The notes beneath the pieces were generated by a model. That model saw only the letters and a list, made by a program, of their open reading frames with translations, was not told the origin of the DNA and ran no database searches. Shown here piece after piece: positions 10,743-19,472 of a stretch of 64,000 nucleotides of DNA. Within the stretch, counting starts at the first letter, position 1. The number at the start of each line of letters is the position of its first letter. Position numbers and translations under genes: made by a program. Origin of the DNA: Povalibacter uvarum (GTDB lineage: Bacteria > Pseudomonadota > Gammaproteobacteria > Steroidobacterales > Steroidobacteraceae); NCBI RefSeq assembly GCF_014202975.1, contig NZ_JACHHZ010000004.1, forward strand, positions 620,001 to 684,000. The letters run 5' to 3'.

Positions 10743-11414
10743 TCATGTGTGCACCCGGCGGGCATCGCGGCGTGTTTCCCTGTCTCGGATGTCATGCGCG
10801 CGAACCTCAACGATTTCTTGACGCGCCTGCACAATGACGACCTTTCCTGCCGCAATCGCCAACGCGCCCATGAGGAGCGCGACAAGCAGGTCAGGCCACG
10901 CCGACTGCGTCAGCGACACCGACACCGCGGCGGCTATGACTGCCAGGTTGCCAATTGCATCATTACGGGAACACAGCCACACCGAGCGCATGTTGGCATC
11001 GCCTTCCCGGTACTTGTAGAGCAGTACAGTCACGAGGACGTTTACGGCCAGCGCCAGCAGTCCTACGAAACCCATTGTTGCCGGATGGGGAGTGAAATCA
11101 CTTAGCGCACCCCATGCTGCTCGCCCGAGCACCAGCAGTCCGAATGCGCCCATCGTCAGGCCCTTGAGCAATGCAGTGCGGGCTCGCCAGAGCGCGCCCA
11201 TCGACAGCGCAAACAACGACACGGCGTAGTTGCCTGCATCGCCGAGAAAGTCGACCGCATCGGCAAGCAGCGATGCCGACTGAGCTCGATGGCTCGCCAC
11301 GATCTCCACGAGGAACATCAGTGCATTGAGGGCAAGTGCAACCCAAAGCACGCGCCTATAGCGTATGGATAGAGTCTGATCGGGCCGACACGCGCTGCTG
11401 CAACACGATTCCAT
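10743..11414 (-). CDS. Cation diffusion facilitator (CzcD-like) metal exporter
   Basis: CDF-family inner-membrane antiporter exporting Zn/Cd/Co-type cations. The 223-aa product has about six transmembrane segments. The key metal-site motif is in TM2 (LLADAVDFLGDAGNYAVSL, with an Asp ladder) and TM5 (SVWLCSRNDAIGNLAVIAA, with Asn/Asp). The N-terminus (MESCCSSAC) is cysteine-rich and may bind soft metal. It is shorter than canonical CzcD: the cytoplasmic C-terminal domain is reduced to a charged tail. The ATG at 11414 has GGAG 5 bases upstream; an upstream in-frame start would lie within the promoter. It is the first gene of the leftward operon and divergent from the CadR-like regulator gene. 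Confidence 0.88.
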   Translation of the reverse strand: MESCCSSACRPDQTLSIRYRRVLWVALALNALMFLVEIVASHRAQSASLLADAVDFLGDAGNYAVSLFALSMGALWRARTALLKGLTMGAFGLLVLGRAAWGALSDFTPHPATMGFVGLLALAVNVLVTVLLYKYREGDANMRSVWLCSRNDAIGNLAVIAAAVSVSLTQSAWPDLLVALLMGALAIAAGKVVIVQARQEIVEVRAHDIRDRETRRDARRVHT

Positions 11415-11442
11415 GGATGCTCCGCGGAACTTCGCTGATAGA

Positions 11443-11473
11443 ATTTGAAACCCTGTAGCAACTCCAGAGTCAA
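11443..11473 (-). promoter_or_regulatory. MerR-type promoter and operator of the CDF-czc operon
   Basis: On the minus strand, a -35 TTGACT (11468-11473) and a -10 TCAAAT (11443-11448) are separated by exactly 19 bases, the over-long spacer that MerR-family activators correct by DNA distortion. The spacer region holds an imperfect dyad ACTCTGGAG-N-CTACAGGGT of the CadR/PbrR/ZntR type (CTAnAG half-sites). It lies between the divergent CDF and cadR-like genes, so it should drive the leftward operon and probably also controls the regulator gene. Confidence 0.85.
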
Positions 11474-11490
11474 GCAGCGGCGGAGATCCC

Positions 11491-11976
11491 ATGAAAGGCA
11501 AGCAGATTGGAGTGCTGGCGCGTGAACTCGATGTGCCCATCGAGACCATTCGCTACTACGAGCGCTGCGGTCTGATGGACAAACCGGAGCGAACGGAAGG
11601 CAACTACCGGGTGTACGCAGGCGCCCAGATTGAACAGTTGCGCTTCATCATCAATTGCCGTCACCTCGACATGGAACACGAGGAGATTCGCGGCTTGCTG
11701 AAGCTTCGGGCTCAGCCGCCACGCGACTGCGGCGAGGTAAACGCGATCATCGATGGGCACATCGCGCACATCGACCAACGCATCGCCGAGCTGCGTAAGT
11801 TGTCCCGGCAACTGCATAAACTGCGCGAGTCGTGCAATGCCGTTAGCTCTCTCGATAGCTGTCGCATCATGGACGTCTTGGGGACAACCTCGACTGTCGA
11901 GAAGCGTTCAACTCGTACGGTCGGGCATCCTGCCGGCAAGGCTGCAACGCGTCGTCGCCTTCGTCGGGTTTCGTAG
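11491..11976 (+). CDS. cadR: CadR/PbrR-like MerR-family metal-responsive activator
   Basis: MerR-family regulator, 161 aa: winged helix-turn-helix (about residues 5-45, IGVLARELDVPIETIRYYERCGL...GNYRVY), dimerisation coiled coil (about 82-114), and a metal-binding end. C80 (RDCGEVN), C115 (ESCNAV) and C124 (DSCRIMD) sit at the positions of the Cys triad that binds Cd(II)/Pb(II) in CadR and PbrR. A GGAG lies 5 bases before the ATG. It is divergent from the CDF-czc operon and the 19-bp-spacer promoter it should control. The last 110 bases overlap the convergent methyltransferase gene; the basic tail (about 135-161, Arg-rich) is not typical of the family. Cd/Pb/Zn specificity is inferred. Confidence 0.9.
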   Translation: MKGKQIGVLARELDVPIETIRYYERCGLMDKPERTEGNYRVYAGAQIEQLRFIINCRHLDMEHEEIRGLLKLRAQPPRDCGEVNAIIDGHIAHIDQRIAELRKLSRQLHKLRESCNAVSSLDSCRIMDVLGTTSTVEKRSTRTVGHPAGKAATRRRLRRVS

Positions 11977-12589
11977 AAGCTGGCCGCGCACGACCTTCGT
12001 ACATGAATGTCATCGCCTTTGGACCTCTCATGTAGCCCGTGTCGATCTTGGTGATCGTAAATCCACCCTGCTCGATGAGCGCAGGGATCGGGCGATTCAA
12101 ATGGCAACCGCCGCCGATGCATTTCCATACTGGTGTGAGCCGGTCCTGCCACTTGCGAACGCGCTCCTCAGGCGCTTGCCCATGTTCGACGAACAACAAC
12201 TGGCCGCCTGGCTTCAGCACACGATGCATCTCTCTCAGCGCTGTCGAGAGATCCGGAATTGAGCACATCGTCCAAGTAGTCACGACCGTGTCGACGCTGT
12301 GGTCTTCGAGTGGGATCGATTCGGCGGAAGCCTCGACGAAGTCCGTCGCGATCGACAAGCCCATCGCCGTACGCCGAGCCATCGCAGCCAAGCGCTGAGC
12401 AGGTTCCAGCCCAACGATCTCGCGAACTCGCGTTGGATATAGAGCCAAGTTGAGACCCGATCCGACGCCGATCTCGAGCACTCGTCCGGTGGCCGAAGAA
12501 AGTGCGCGCTGTCGATACGGCAGCAGATCGCGATTGCGCATCGACAGGTTGATGACATGCGGCAGGACGTGGTTCCCGTAGAAGCTCAT
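11867..12589 (-). CDS. Class I SAM-dependent methyltransferase
   Basis: UbiE/methyltransferase-11-like protein, 240 aa. SAM motif I is VLEIGVGSGLNLALY, an acidic residue follows in IVGLEPAQ, and the post-I block VDTVVTTWTMCSIPD and motif III LREMHRVLKPGGQLLFVEHG are all present. The CxGGGCHLNRP segment is typical of a subgroup of short bacterial methyltransferases. The start at 12589 (MSFYGNHVLPHVINL) is preferred: GGAG lies 9 bases upstream and the homologous region begins there; an upstream in-frame start gives a non-homologous lead. The C-terminal 36 residues overlap the cadR end on the other strand and are low-complexity. Substrate unknown. Confidence 0.85.
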   Translation of the reverse strand: MSFYGNHVLPHVINLSMRNRDLLPYRQRALSSATGRVLEIGVGSGLNLALYPTRVREIVGLEPAQRLAAMARRTAMGLSIATDFVEASAESIPLEDHSVDTVVTTWTMCSIPDLSTALREMHRVLKPGGQLLFVEHGQAPEERVRKWQDRLTPVWKCIGGGCHLNRPIPALIEQGGFTITKIDTGYMRGPKAMTFMYEGRARPASTKPDEGDDALQPCRQDARPYELNASRQSRLSPRRP

Positions 12590-12663
12590 GGTTAGATGCT
12601 CCGCTGCGAAATGAACCAAACACGGAGCGCCCACGCGTGCACTCGGGTACGCCGGAATAGGTT

Positions 12664-13734
12664 CTATGTGGGCGTCGCTTCGCTCAGTTGGTCGCGACGG
12701 GACCGATATCCTGATGGTGTGACGCTGTATCTCTCCTTGAATGCACGATTGAACGCCACAACCGATCCGAACCCCGCTTCGAGTGCGATCGTCAAGATCG
12801 GGATCTCGTCCTGCGCCGGGTCGCTGAGCCGCTGGCGAACTTCCTCGAGCCTGAAAGCATTCACGTACGCTGGAAAGTTCTTGAACCCGAGCCGCCCATT
12901 GATGACTTTGCGCAGTTTCTTTTCCGGTATGCCGAGTTTCGCTGCGAGCGGCGCAATCGCGATGCCGGCGTCGCGATAGGCGCCGTTTCGAGTCATGAGA
13001 TCTTGCAACTTGGCAACCAGTTCCTGCTCTCGATCGCGCACCGAGAGCGGCGCCGGCTGTACCTCTGGCGACGTACTGGGTAGCCAGCCGAACGCCGATC
13101 GTGTTGAGGGCGACACGTCGAGCACAACGCAGGCCAATCCGAACAGCAGCGCCGCAAGCAAGATTGCATTCAAGAGCAGCAATCCTTGGCTTGCTGGGGT
13201 TGCGCGCAGGAACAGCTCGACGATCAGAACCGCCATGCTATACCCGCCGCAGAGCACGAGGATGACGAGCCGCAATCGCCGGCGCGCCTCGACGAGATCC
13301 TGGCGCCAGCCTCGCAGCACGTTCACCAACGCGGCCGCGACGAACCCGAGACCCAGCAGCGAGTGGACCGTCACGATCGCTGTGTGCCAGGTTGGGTCCG
13401 AGGTCGCTCCCCCAACGATCGTCACGCCAACCAAGGCAACGGCAGCGGCCAGGGCGAGCGGAGAAAGGGCGAACTCATCATCCATGATCGAGAGGGTCCA
13501 ACCCCAGAAGAAGAAGGGTACGCCGCTTGCGAGCCACATGGCCGGACTGAGCCACGTTCCCGTGCAGATGCGGAAGGAGCCTGAGCAGCCAAGGTAAGTG
13601 GCCACGCCCACACAGAGCGCCGCACCAAATACTCTGCTGCGAACCGTCGCATGACTTGCTCGGAGCAGCGCGACAGCCAGGATCAAAGATGCTGTGGCCG
13701 CCACGGTCCGCACGATGAGTTCGATAGCTGTCAT
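12664..13734 (-). CDS. Membrane-anchored AraC-family transcriptional regulator
   Basis: A 356-aa protein with a hydrophobic N-terminal half of about six or seven transmembrane helices (residues 5-205) and a C-terminal AraC-type double helix-turn-helix (about 245-345: AIAPLAAKLGIPEKKLRKVINGRLGFKNFPAYVNAFRL, then ILTIALEAGFGSVVAFNRAFKERYSVTPSGYR). This layout is typical of membrane-embedded AraC regulators that sense small molecules in or across the membrane. It is divergent from the fatty-acid-hydroxylase-family gene (170-base gap), a likely target by position. Signal unknown. Confidence 0.88.
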   Translation of the reverse strand: MTAIELIVRTVAATASLILAVALLRASHATVRSRVFGAALCVGVATYLGCSGSFRICTGTWLSPAMWLASGVPFFFWGWTLSIMDDEFALSPLALAAAVALVGVTIVGGATSDPTWHTAIVTVHSLLGLGFVAAALVNVLRGWRQDLVEARRRLRLVILVLCGGYSMAVLIVELFLRATPASQGLLLLNAILLAALLFGLACVVLDVSPSTRSAFGWLPSTSPEVQPAPLSVRDREQELVAKLQDLMTRNGAYRDAGIAIAPLAAKLGIPEKKLRKVINGRLGFKNFPAYVNAFRLEEVRQRLSDPAQDEIPILTIALEAGFGSVVAFNRAFKERYSVTPSGYRSRRDQLSEATPT

Positions 13735-13904
13735 AGCGCCTGCATTCTGTCCCGCGTCGATAGCGAGCGCTGGTCGTTTTGCGTGCCGTCTCTGGTCGAA
13801 TCCGGAAAGTTGAGCACTTCCGCCCGTTCAGAGCAGACGAACCCTGGGTAAGGGGTCATCGTCGGCCGCACCAAGGCCCTTCGGCCTCATCCGGGAGCAC
13901 GCCT

Positions 13905-14711
13905 ATGGATCTGATCTCTTCTTGTATCTTGGCCCTGGTCGCCCCGTGGCCGTCCATCTTCGCGTTCGATTTTGGACGCTACCTGGTCGCCGCCGCGATT
14001 GTCAGCGGCGTCATTGCCGCCATGCCGCAGCGGTTTCTCGATCTGCGTCGCATCCGAGCCCGACTTCCGAAGCTGAAGCAGCGTCGGCGCGAGTTCAGGC
14101 ATTCGGTGAGCACCGCGCTGGTCTTCTCAATCATCGGCATGGGCATCTACTACGGCGTCGAGTTTGGAATATTTCGTGTCTACTCGGAGATTGCTGAATA
14201 CGGCTGGCTCTACGGAATGGCGAGCCTTGTCCTGATCGTGGCCGCGCACGATGCGTACTTCTACTGGATGCACAGATGGATGCATCGCCCGTCGATGTTC
14301 CGGCGTGTTCACCGCACGCATCACTTGTCCGTGGCGCCTACTCAGTGGGCGGCCTACTCATTCTCCATCCGCGAGGCCCTTGCGCAGGCCGCATTCCTTC
14401 CGGCGTATCTATTGATCGTTCCGACGCACGAAATCGTGCTGTTCATGTGGATGGCGCATCAGATCCTGCGCAATGTCGTCGGCCATTGTGGAATCGAGCT
14501 CGTGCCCAAAGCATGGCTGGCCACCTGGTGGGGCCGTTGGATCACGACGACCTTGCATCACGACATGCACCACGAGCATGGACGGTGCAACTACGGCCTG
14601 TACTTCACGTGGTGGGATCACTGGTGCGGTACCGAGCATCCTGAGTACTCGCGGCGCATGAAGGAATTGATTGCGGTGCTCGACCGGGCTACGGATGTTC
14701 AGTCGTGGTGA
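13905..14711 (+). CDS. Sterol desaturase / fatty acid hydroxylase superfamily protein
   Basis: Integral-membrane di-iron oxygenase family, 268 aa. The three His boxes of the superfamily are visible: HDAYFYWMHRWMH, HRTHH and HHDMHHEHG, and a further WWDHWCGTEH near the end is also common. There are about four transmembrane segments. The ATG at 13905 is chosen (GGGAG 9 bases upstream, and the hydrophobic N-terminus begins here) over an upstream frame that reads through the intergenic region. It is divergent from the AraC regulator gene and ends at a strong hairpin. Substrate (lipid, sterol or carotenoid) cannot be told from the sequence. Confidence 0.87.
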   Translation: MDLISSCILALVAPWPSIFAFDFGRYLVAAAIVSGVIAAMPQRFLDLRRIRARLPKLKQRRREFRHSVSTALVFSIIGMGIYYGVEFGIFRVYSEIAEYGWLYGMASLVLIVAAHDAYFYWMHRWMHRPSMFRRVHRTHHLSVAPTQWAAYSFSIREALAQAAFLPAYLLIVPTHEIVLFMWMAHQILRNVVGHCGIELVPKAWLATWWGRWITTTLHHDMHHEHGRCNYGLYFTWWDHWCGTEHPEYSRRMKELIAVLDRATDVQSW

Positions 14712-14716
14712 GGGGA

Positions 14717-14745
14717 GGGGCGGCGACCGGAAGAGTCGCCGCCCC
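14717..14745. terminator. Strong hairpin between convergent genes
   Basis: A perfect 11-bp stem (GGGGCGGCGAC at 14717-14727, complement at 14735-14745) with a 7-base loop lies 5 bases after the stop of the hydroxylase-family gene and 5 bases before the stop of the leftward gene at 14751. No clear T-run follows on either strand, so it is a terminator-like bidirectional hairpin rather than a classic intrinsic terminator. Confidence 0.6.
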
Positions 14746-14750
14746 GTGGG

Positions 14751-15353
14751 TCACTTCGACGGTCCGTCGTGCGCGTCGCACGACACGTTCGCGTGCCAGT
14801 TGACGAACGTGCCGGTCGGGTTGTCCTTCCACGCCCACACGTGCAACGTGTAGAACGCGTCCAGCCCGTAGCGGTTGGGGGCCGAGTAGTAGTGGAATTT
14901 CTGGCCGTTCAGCTCGGGCGCCTCGTTGTGGTTCGCGTGCCATGCTTTGGCGTCGACGATGTAGTCCGCGCCAATCAGCCGTGGGCGACCGCCCGGTGTT
15001 GGTTCGTAGATCACGATTTCGGGTTGGTAGGCGTCGATCTTGCCGTCCCCGTACAGCGTCAGGTTCACATAGTGCAGGCCCATCGCTCCCGAGGAGTCGC
15101 CGCTGACGCAGCCGAACATCAACTCGTAGTGATCGCTCTCGGCGACCTCGACGTCGCGATATTTCGCGGTCACCTGGCGCACGATCTTGACCAGCTCGTT
15201 TGTCTTTCGGCGCTCGCCGCCCGAATGCTGCTGAGCCGTTGCAGCTTGCGCGTGCTCATCGTGAGCGAGAGCTGACGAAGGAACGGTTGCGGCGGCCGCG
15301 AGCAAGCCGAGCGCGCAGTACGGCAGATGCGATGCAAGTTGTCTGGGTTTCAC
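14751..15353 (-). CDS. Exported protein of unknown function
   Basis: A 200-aa protein beginning at a GTG (15353) with AGGAG 7 bases upstream; a much longer open frame extends upstream but belongs to other genes. A signal peptide (about 1-28, ending ALA-HDEHAQ) is followed by a globular domain with no internal repeats and two cysteines (FGCVSG, VSCDAH). Aromatic and His residues are common (HYVNLTLYGDGK, AWHANHNEAP, HVWAWKDNPTGTFVNWHANVSC). The pattern suggests a conserved periplasmic beta-rich protein, but I do not recognise a family. The start lies within the end of the upstream gene (98-base same-strand overlap), so it may be co-transcribed with the decarboxylase-family and MddA-like genes. 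Confidence 0.7.
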   Translation of the reverse strand: MKPRQLASHLPYCALGLLAAAATVPSSALAHDEHAQAATAQQHSGGERRKTNELVKIVRQVTAKYRDVEVAESDHYELMFGCVSGDSSGAMGLHYVNLTLYGDGKIDAYQPEIVIYEPTPGGRPRLIGADYIVDAKAWHANHNEAPELNGQKFHYYSAPNRYGLDAFYTLHVWAWKDNPTGTFVNWHANVSCDAHDGPSK

Positions 15354-15981
15354 TGTGAGTCTCCTGTTGTGGGGGAATCCGATGGCCTGACGGTGTTGAT
15401 GAGCTGCACGGCTGCCGGTCGCCCGTAGGTACCTCGGCGCGTACCGGCGGCGGCGCTGCGGCAACGAGTTCGTGGTCTGGCAGCGTGCCGAGCGAACCAC
15501 TGACGGTGGAGAAAGCGAGTCGGAATGCCACATGCACGGTTGCCTCGAAGATCTCGCGATCCGACAGCCCGACCATGCGCATCTGCTGTATGTCGGTCGC
15601 GTTCGTCGAATTGGGATCGCTGACGATGCGCTCGGCCCAGCGTCTGAGTGCGATCTCGCGCGCCGTCGATGCGGCTGGGTCCATACCTCGCAAGACCTCG
15701 GCAACTGCAGATGCACCGCGTAACCCTGCGAGCCTCGTACCCCAAGCGAGAGAACAGTAGGGGTCACCCAGCGCACGCGCCGTGGTACACACGAGCAGCG
15801 CAATCTCTCTCGGCGTGAGACTTGTGCCTGCGAGCAGCTGCTGCCGGACGAGCGCGAACGCCTCCGCCACATCGGGACGCCACGCCCATGCGCGTTCCAG
15901 GTTCATCACGTAGCCGGTCTGCGCGCGGTCGCGCTCGAGGTACGCCAGCGCGTCCGTGCTGGTTGGTTCGTTCAGAAACAT
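15256..15981 (-). CDS. Carboxymuconolactone decarboxylase / AhpD-like family protein
   Basis: A 241-aa protein whose central part matches the CMD/AhpD fold: LTPREIALLVCTTARALGDPYCSLAWGTRLAGL, then LRRWAERIVSDPNSTNATDIQQMRMVGLSDREIFEATVHVAFRLAFSTVSGSLG. The AhpD CxxC peroxidatic motif is absent; single cysteines lie in LLVCTTA and PYCSLAWG. The start at 15981 overlaps the stop of the MddA-like gene by one base. The last 40 or so residues overlap the next gene and look like read-through into non-conserved sequence. Possibly a peroxidase-related or decarboxylase enzyme; substrate unknown. Confidence 0.75.
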   Translation of the reverse strand: MFLNEPTSTDALAYLERDRAQTGYVMNLERAWAWRPDVAEAFALVRQQLLAGTSLTPREIALLVCTTARALGDPYCSLAWGTRLAGLRGASAVAEVLRGMDPAASTAREIALRRWAERIVSDPNSTNATDIQQMRMVGLSDREIFEATVHVAFRLAFSTVSGSLGTLPDHELVAAAPPPVRAEVPTGDRQPCSSSTPSGHRIPPQQETHSETQTTCIASAVLRARLARGRRNRSFVSSRSR

Positions 15982-16748
15982 CAGCGCTGTGCTCCGCGCG
16001 AAGGCGTCGTCGTGCGTCGAGCCGACCAAAGCCGAGGCATGAGCATCGGTGTGCTGCGGCGATAGGCGACATAGTCGTTGCCGAAGGCATCGACCAGATC
16101 GCGCTCTTCGAACCGAATTGCGATGAGGATGTACGCCGTCGTCATGACCGCGAAGACCAGGTGCGCAACTGTCATCGTGGGAGCCGCCCAGAAGATGATC
16201 AGCCAGCCGATGTAGAGCGGGTGACGCACGACCCGGTAGAGGCTCGGTGTCCGAAACTGCGGCGGCCGGTAGCTCCTGCCCGTGAAGTGGCGCCAGACCT
16301 GCGCGAGACCGAACAGATCGAAGTGATCGATGAGGAAGGTCGTATAGAGAAGCAACAGCCAACCGAACGCGTACAGACCGATGATGGCCGTGCGTCCCGA
16401 GCCCTCAGGAACGCTCCATAAGACGCCGCCGATCGGCTCCCAGAAAATGAATAGTGCGATCAGCGCGAGCGAGCTCGCCAGGACGTAAGTGCTGCGTTCC
16501 GCCGCTTCAGGAACGATGCGCGTCCACCAGTGCTTGAACGCGGGCCGCGCCATGATGCTGTGCTGAAGCGCGAAGGCCGCAAGCAGGCCGAGGTTGATCG
16601 CCAGCGCCTGACCCAGCGGGCGAGTGGGAGCGCCGTCGAGTAAGGTCGGCGTGGCGAACCCGCCGATGAAGCCGATCGCGTAAACGAACACGCCGAGGAA
16701 CACGGCGTAGCAAAGAACACCGTAGAGAAAGATTCCGATGCGCGACAT
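15981..16748 (-). CDS. mddA: Methanethiol S-methyltransferase-like (MddA/NnrU/ICMT superfamily)
   Basis: A 255-aa membrane protein with about six transmembrane helices and the isoprenylcysteine-methyltransferase-type SAM-binding end: FRTPSLYRVVRHPLYIGWLIIFWAAPTMTVAHLVFA, then AIRFEERDLVDAFGNDYVAYRR. The N-terminal half (LYGVLCYAVFLGVFVYAIGF, LQHSIMARPAFKHWWTRIVP) fits what I know of MddA, which methylates methanethiol to dimethyl sulfide. AAGGAG lies 6 bases before the ATG at 16748, so the longer frame is rejected. The neighbouring sulfur operon makes thiol methylation plausible. Assignment to MddA rather than another NnrU-like methyltransferase is by recalled similarity. Confidence 0.75.
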   Translation of the reverse strand: MSRIGIFLYGVLCYAVFLGVFVYAIGFIGGFATPTLLDGAPTRPLGQALAINLGLLAAFALQHSIMARPAFKHWWTRIVPEAAERSTYVLASSLALIALFIFWEPIGGVLWSVPEGSGRTAIIGLYAFGWLLLLYTTFLIDHFDLFGLAQVWRHFTGRSYRPPQFRTPSLYRVVRHPLYIGWLIIFWAAPTMTVAHLVFAVMTTAYILIAIRFEERDLVDAFGNDYVAYRRSTPMLMPRLWSARRTTTPSRGAQR

Positions 16749-16843
16749 TGCCGTCTCCTTCGTGACTTCGACCTGCGAGACAGGATGAAGCGTCGGAGGC
16801 GGACCCACATCGGACGAGGCGCCTAATTCACATCGAGGGGCGC

Positions 16844-19462
16844 CTAATTTTCATGCTCGCCGAGCAGACCGCGCTGACGCGCTGCGGTTGCCGCTTCGTG
16901 GCGACTGGACGCACCGAACTGCGCGATGATGGCCGACACATGGTGTTGAGTCGTCTTCCGTGAAATGTACAGACGGTCGGCGATCACGGCGTTGCTGAGC
17001 CCTTGGCCCAGGAGCGAGAGCACCTGAGCTTGTCTGCGGGTGAGTCCGACCGGGTTCGCGCGCGTCTGCGCACTGGGTCCGCGGGGTATCGACCGCGCGC
17101 CGCGCGCTCGCATTCGACGGCGGAGCAGAGCCGCCGCGGGCGTTGCCCCAAGGCGATCGAATAGAGCCAGCGCCTCGACCTGCGCTACGTCATCACCCAT
17201 CGAAAGAGCAATCGCCTGCTCGTAGGTGCAACCCATAGCTTCCCAGGCTGTGGCCGCGTCACGCCATCGTCCCTCGATGTGCGCGCGATGCGCAGGGCGC
17301 AGGCTGCGCATGATTTCAGCCGGGAGGTTGACCGGCTCACCCAGGATTCTCAACCACAATGCCGTATCCGCAAGCGCCCACCGTTGGCCCTGCGCACAGC
17401 ATGCCGTTTCGAACGCGGCCCCGAGGCGATCGAGTGCATGAGGACGAGGTAGACCGAGCCACAGTGCTTCGGCATCCACCACGGCGAGGGGTGCGCGCCG
17501 CATGATGTCTCTTCCAGAAGTCGGCATGGCGCGTAGTTCGTCGAGCACACCATCTTCCGCGACGCCCGTTCTGATGCGCGCGCGCGCGAGGGCAATGATT
17601 GCGTTGAAGCGCGGTGTACCGTGCGGATAGGGCCCGCACAACACGAACTCTGCCTCGCACATAGCCTCTTGAATGCGTCCCAGGTCCACGAGTGCAATCG
17701 CACGAGTGCCCCGCATGTAGGCTTCGAGCGGCGCGTTATCCCGAGCTGCTGCGACCTTGATGCCCTCATCGAAGTAGTCAGAGAGCGCTTCATAACGGTG
17801 GTCGGCGGTCATCATGTAGGCGAGATTGGCGTACATCCGTGGCAACAGGTCGGGCGCACCGCGTTGCCGCGCTTCAGCTATCGCCGAAACCATGTGCGGA
17901 ACACCGGCTGCCACGTTCGACGAGCATCGTGCAGTCGTGGCATTGGTGAGCGCGTGGAGGTAGATGTCCCAGCGTTCCAGTGCTTCCGCCCGCGCCATTG
18001 CTTCGAGCGCTCGCGGAATCGCCAGGTCGTTTCGATCCGCGAGCATGTCCAGCTGCGATTGTGTGCTCAGCGCCATCGCGTACTGCCATGTCTCGCGATG
18101 CTCACGCAGGATATCGAGCGCGTCCTGCACTTGCTGCTCGGCCCTTTCAGGGTGACCGAGATGCCAGAAAAGCCGAGCTGAGATTCGCAATGCATTGCCT
18201 AATCCGACTACGTCACCGGCGCGCTTGCGTGCGTCAATAGCCTTCGTTACGGCTGCAAGCGACATCTCGAAGCTTCCGCATTCGTCACCTGTCTCGGCCT
18301 GCCGCTCCAGCAGATCGGCACGCTCCTGATCGGAAAGCCAGTGTCCATGCTCAACTGCGCGGGCGAGATGCTGAACGCTTTCCCGATGCGCACCCAGCGC
18401 ATCGGCCTCATCCGCTGCGCGGCGTGAGTAGAGGACAAGATCCTCGGCAGCACCGGCTTCTTGCGCATGATGTACGAGCTCCGCGGCCCGGATGCCCTCC
18501 CGCGCTTTAAGCAGATCGAGTGCAGCGGCATGCAGTTCGCGCCGGCGTAACGGAGCCATTGCTTCGTGGACCGAACGCCGCGCCAGCTCATGACGGAACG
18601 CGAGTGTCCTTCCAGAGCTGTTGAGCATGCCGGCGCGCATGCATTCCTCGACGCCGGCACACTCCTGGTCGCCGGCAAGCAAGCGCAGCATTTCCTGATC
18701 GATCTGGCGGGGGAAGATGGATGCACAATCGAGCGTACGCCGCGCAAGTGCACTCAGGCATAACGAGCGAGCCAAGGTTGCTTCTCGCACACTATGAGGG
18801 ACTGCCGATCCATCCGTTGCCAGAAATTCCGTGACGTGGAAAGGATTCCCGCCGGTCAGCGCAAAAAGCTCGTGTGCATTGCGGCCAGTAGAGCCAGCCA
18901 GCAGAGCGATGGCGTCCGCGGACAGCGGCTCCAGCACGATCCGGTCTCGACAATCGCGCGGCATGTCGACCCACAGTGCGGCGAGGCGCGATTGCGACGC
19001 AGGCTCATCGTTCCGAAACGTCACAACAATCAGGATCGGTGCGGTGCGGACGCGGCGGCTGAGATAGCGCAATAGATCCAGGGTGGCGTCGTCTGCCCAG
19101 TGAATATCCTCAATCAGCAGCAGCCCGGGCGGGCGGCCAGAAGTCAGCAGGCGCAGCAGAGCCTCGAAGGTCGCGAGCGGACTGGTCGAGGAGAGAGCGA
19201 AGCGACCCTCGCTATCACGTGCGATATCACGAAGGGGCCCCAGTGGTTCGGGAGTGGTGAGATGCTCGCACCCGCCTACGTACACGCGTGCATCGCGCCG
19301 ATGCGCGTCGAGGAATCCGACCGCGAGCGATGTTTTCCCGATCCCAGCCTCGCCCTCTATGGAAACAACCTGTCCGTATCCATTGCGCGCTGATGCGAGC
19401 CCCAGCTCGAGTCGAGACCGCGGCGCTTCGCGCTCCAGTAATGTCGTTTGATGGCCACGCAT
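16844..19462 (-). CDS. Large ATP-binding LuxR-family (LAL/MalT-like) regulator
   Basis: An 872-aa regulator. The N-terminal STAND-type ATPase has a Walker A GEAGIGKTS (37-45) and a Walker B LLLIEDIHWADD (114-125); a long helical (TPR-like) middle (about 330-780) is followed by a C-terminal LuxR helix-turn-helix (about 808-870: LTRRQAQVLSLLGQGLSNAVIADRLYISRKTTQHHVSAI). Such proteins integrate ligand and ATP binding to activate transcription. It begins 10 bases after the cysteine desulfurase stop with GAGGG 7 bases before its ATG, so it is probably the last gene of the sulfur operon. Signal and targets unknown. Confidence 0.88.
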   Translation of the reverse strand: MRGHQTTLLEREAPRSRLELGLASARNGYGQVVSIEGEAGIGKTSLAVGFLDAHRRDARVYVGGCEHLTTPEPLGPLRDIARDSEGRFALSSTSPLATFEALLRLLTSGRPPGLLLIEDIHWADDATLDLLRYLSRRVRTAPILIVVTFRNDEPASQSRLAALWVDMPRDCRDRIVLEPLSADAIALLAGSTGRNAHELFALTGGNPFHVTEFLATDGSAVPHSVREATLARSLCLSALARRTLDCASIFPRQIDQEMLRLLAGDQECAGVEECMRAGMLNSSGRTLAFRHELARRSVHEAMAPLRRRELHAAALDLLKAREGIRAAELVHHAQEAGAAEDLVLYSRRAADEADALGAHRESVQHLARAVEHGHWLSDQERADLLERQAETGDECGSFEMSLAAVTKAIDARKRAGDVVGLGNALRISARLFWHLGHPERAEQQVQDALDILREHRETWQYAMALSTQSQLDMLADRNDLAIPRALEAMARAEALERWDIYLHALTNATTARCSSNVAAGVPHMVSAIAEARQRGAPDLLPRMYANLAYMMTADHRYEALSDYFDEGIKVAAARDNAPLEAYMRGTRAIALVDLGRIQEAMCEAEFVLCGPYPHGTPRFNAIIALARARIRTGVAEDGVLDELRAMPTSGRDIMRRAPLAVVDAEALWLGLPRPHALDRLGAAFETACCAQGQRWALADTALWLRILGEPVNLPAEIMRSLRPAHRAHIEGRWRDAATAWEAMGCTYEQAIALSMGDDVAQVEALALFDRLGATPAAALLRRRMRARGARSIPRGPSAQTRANPVGLTRRQAQVLSLLGQGLSNAVIADRLYISRKTTQHHVSAIIAQFGASSRHEAATAARQRGLLGEHEN

Positions 19463-19472
19463 GTCGCATCCC

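Noticed and set aside
15354-15872. Upstream extension of the exported-protein frame at 14751-15353
   Set aside because: It overlaps the CMD-family gene completely, lacks homology-like sequence, and a GTG with a good ribosome site and signal peptide marks the real start.
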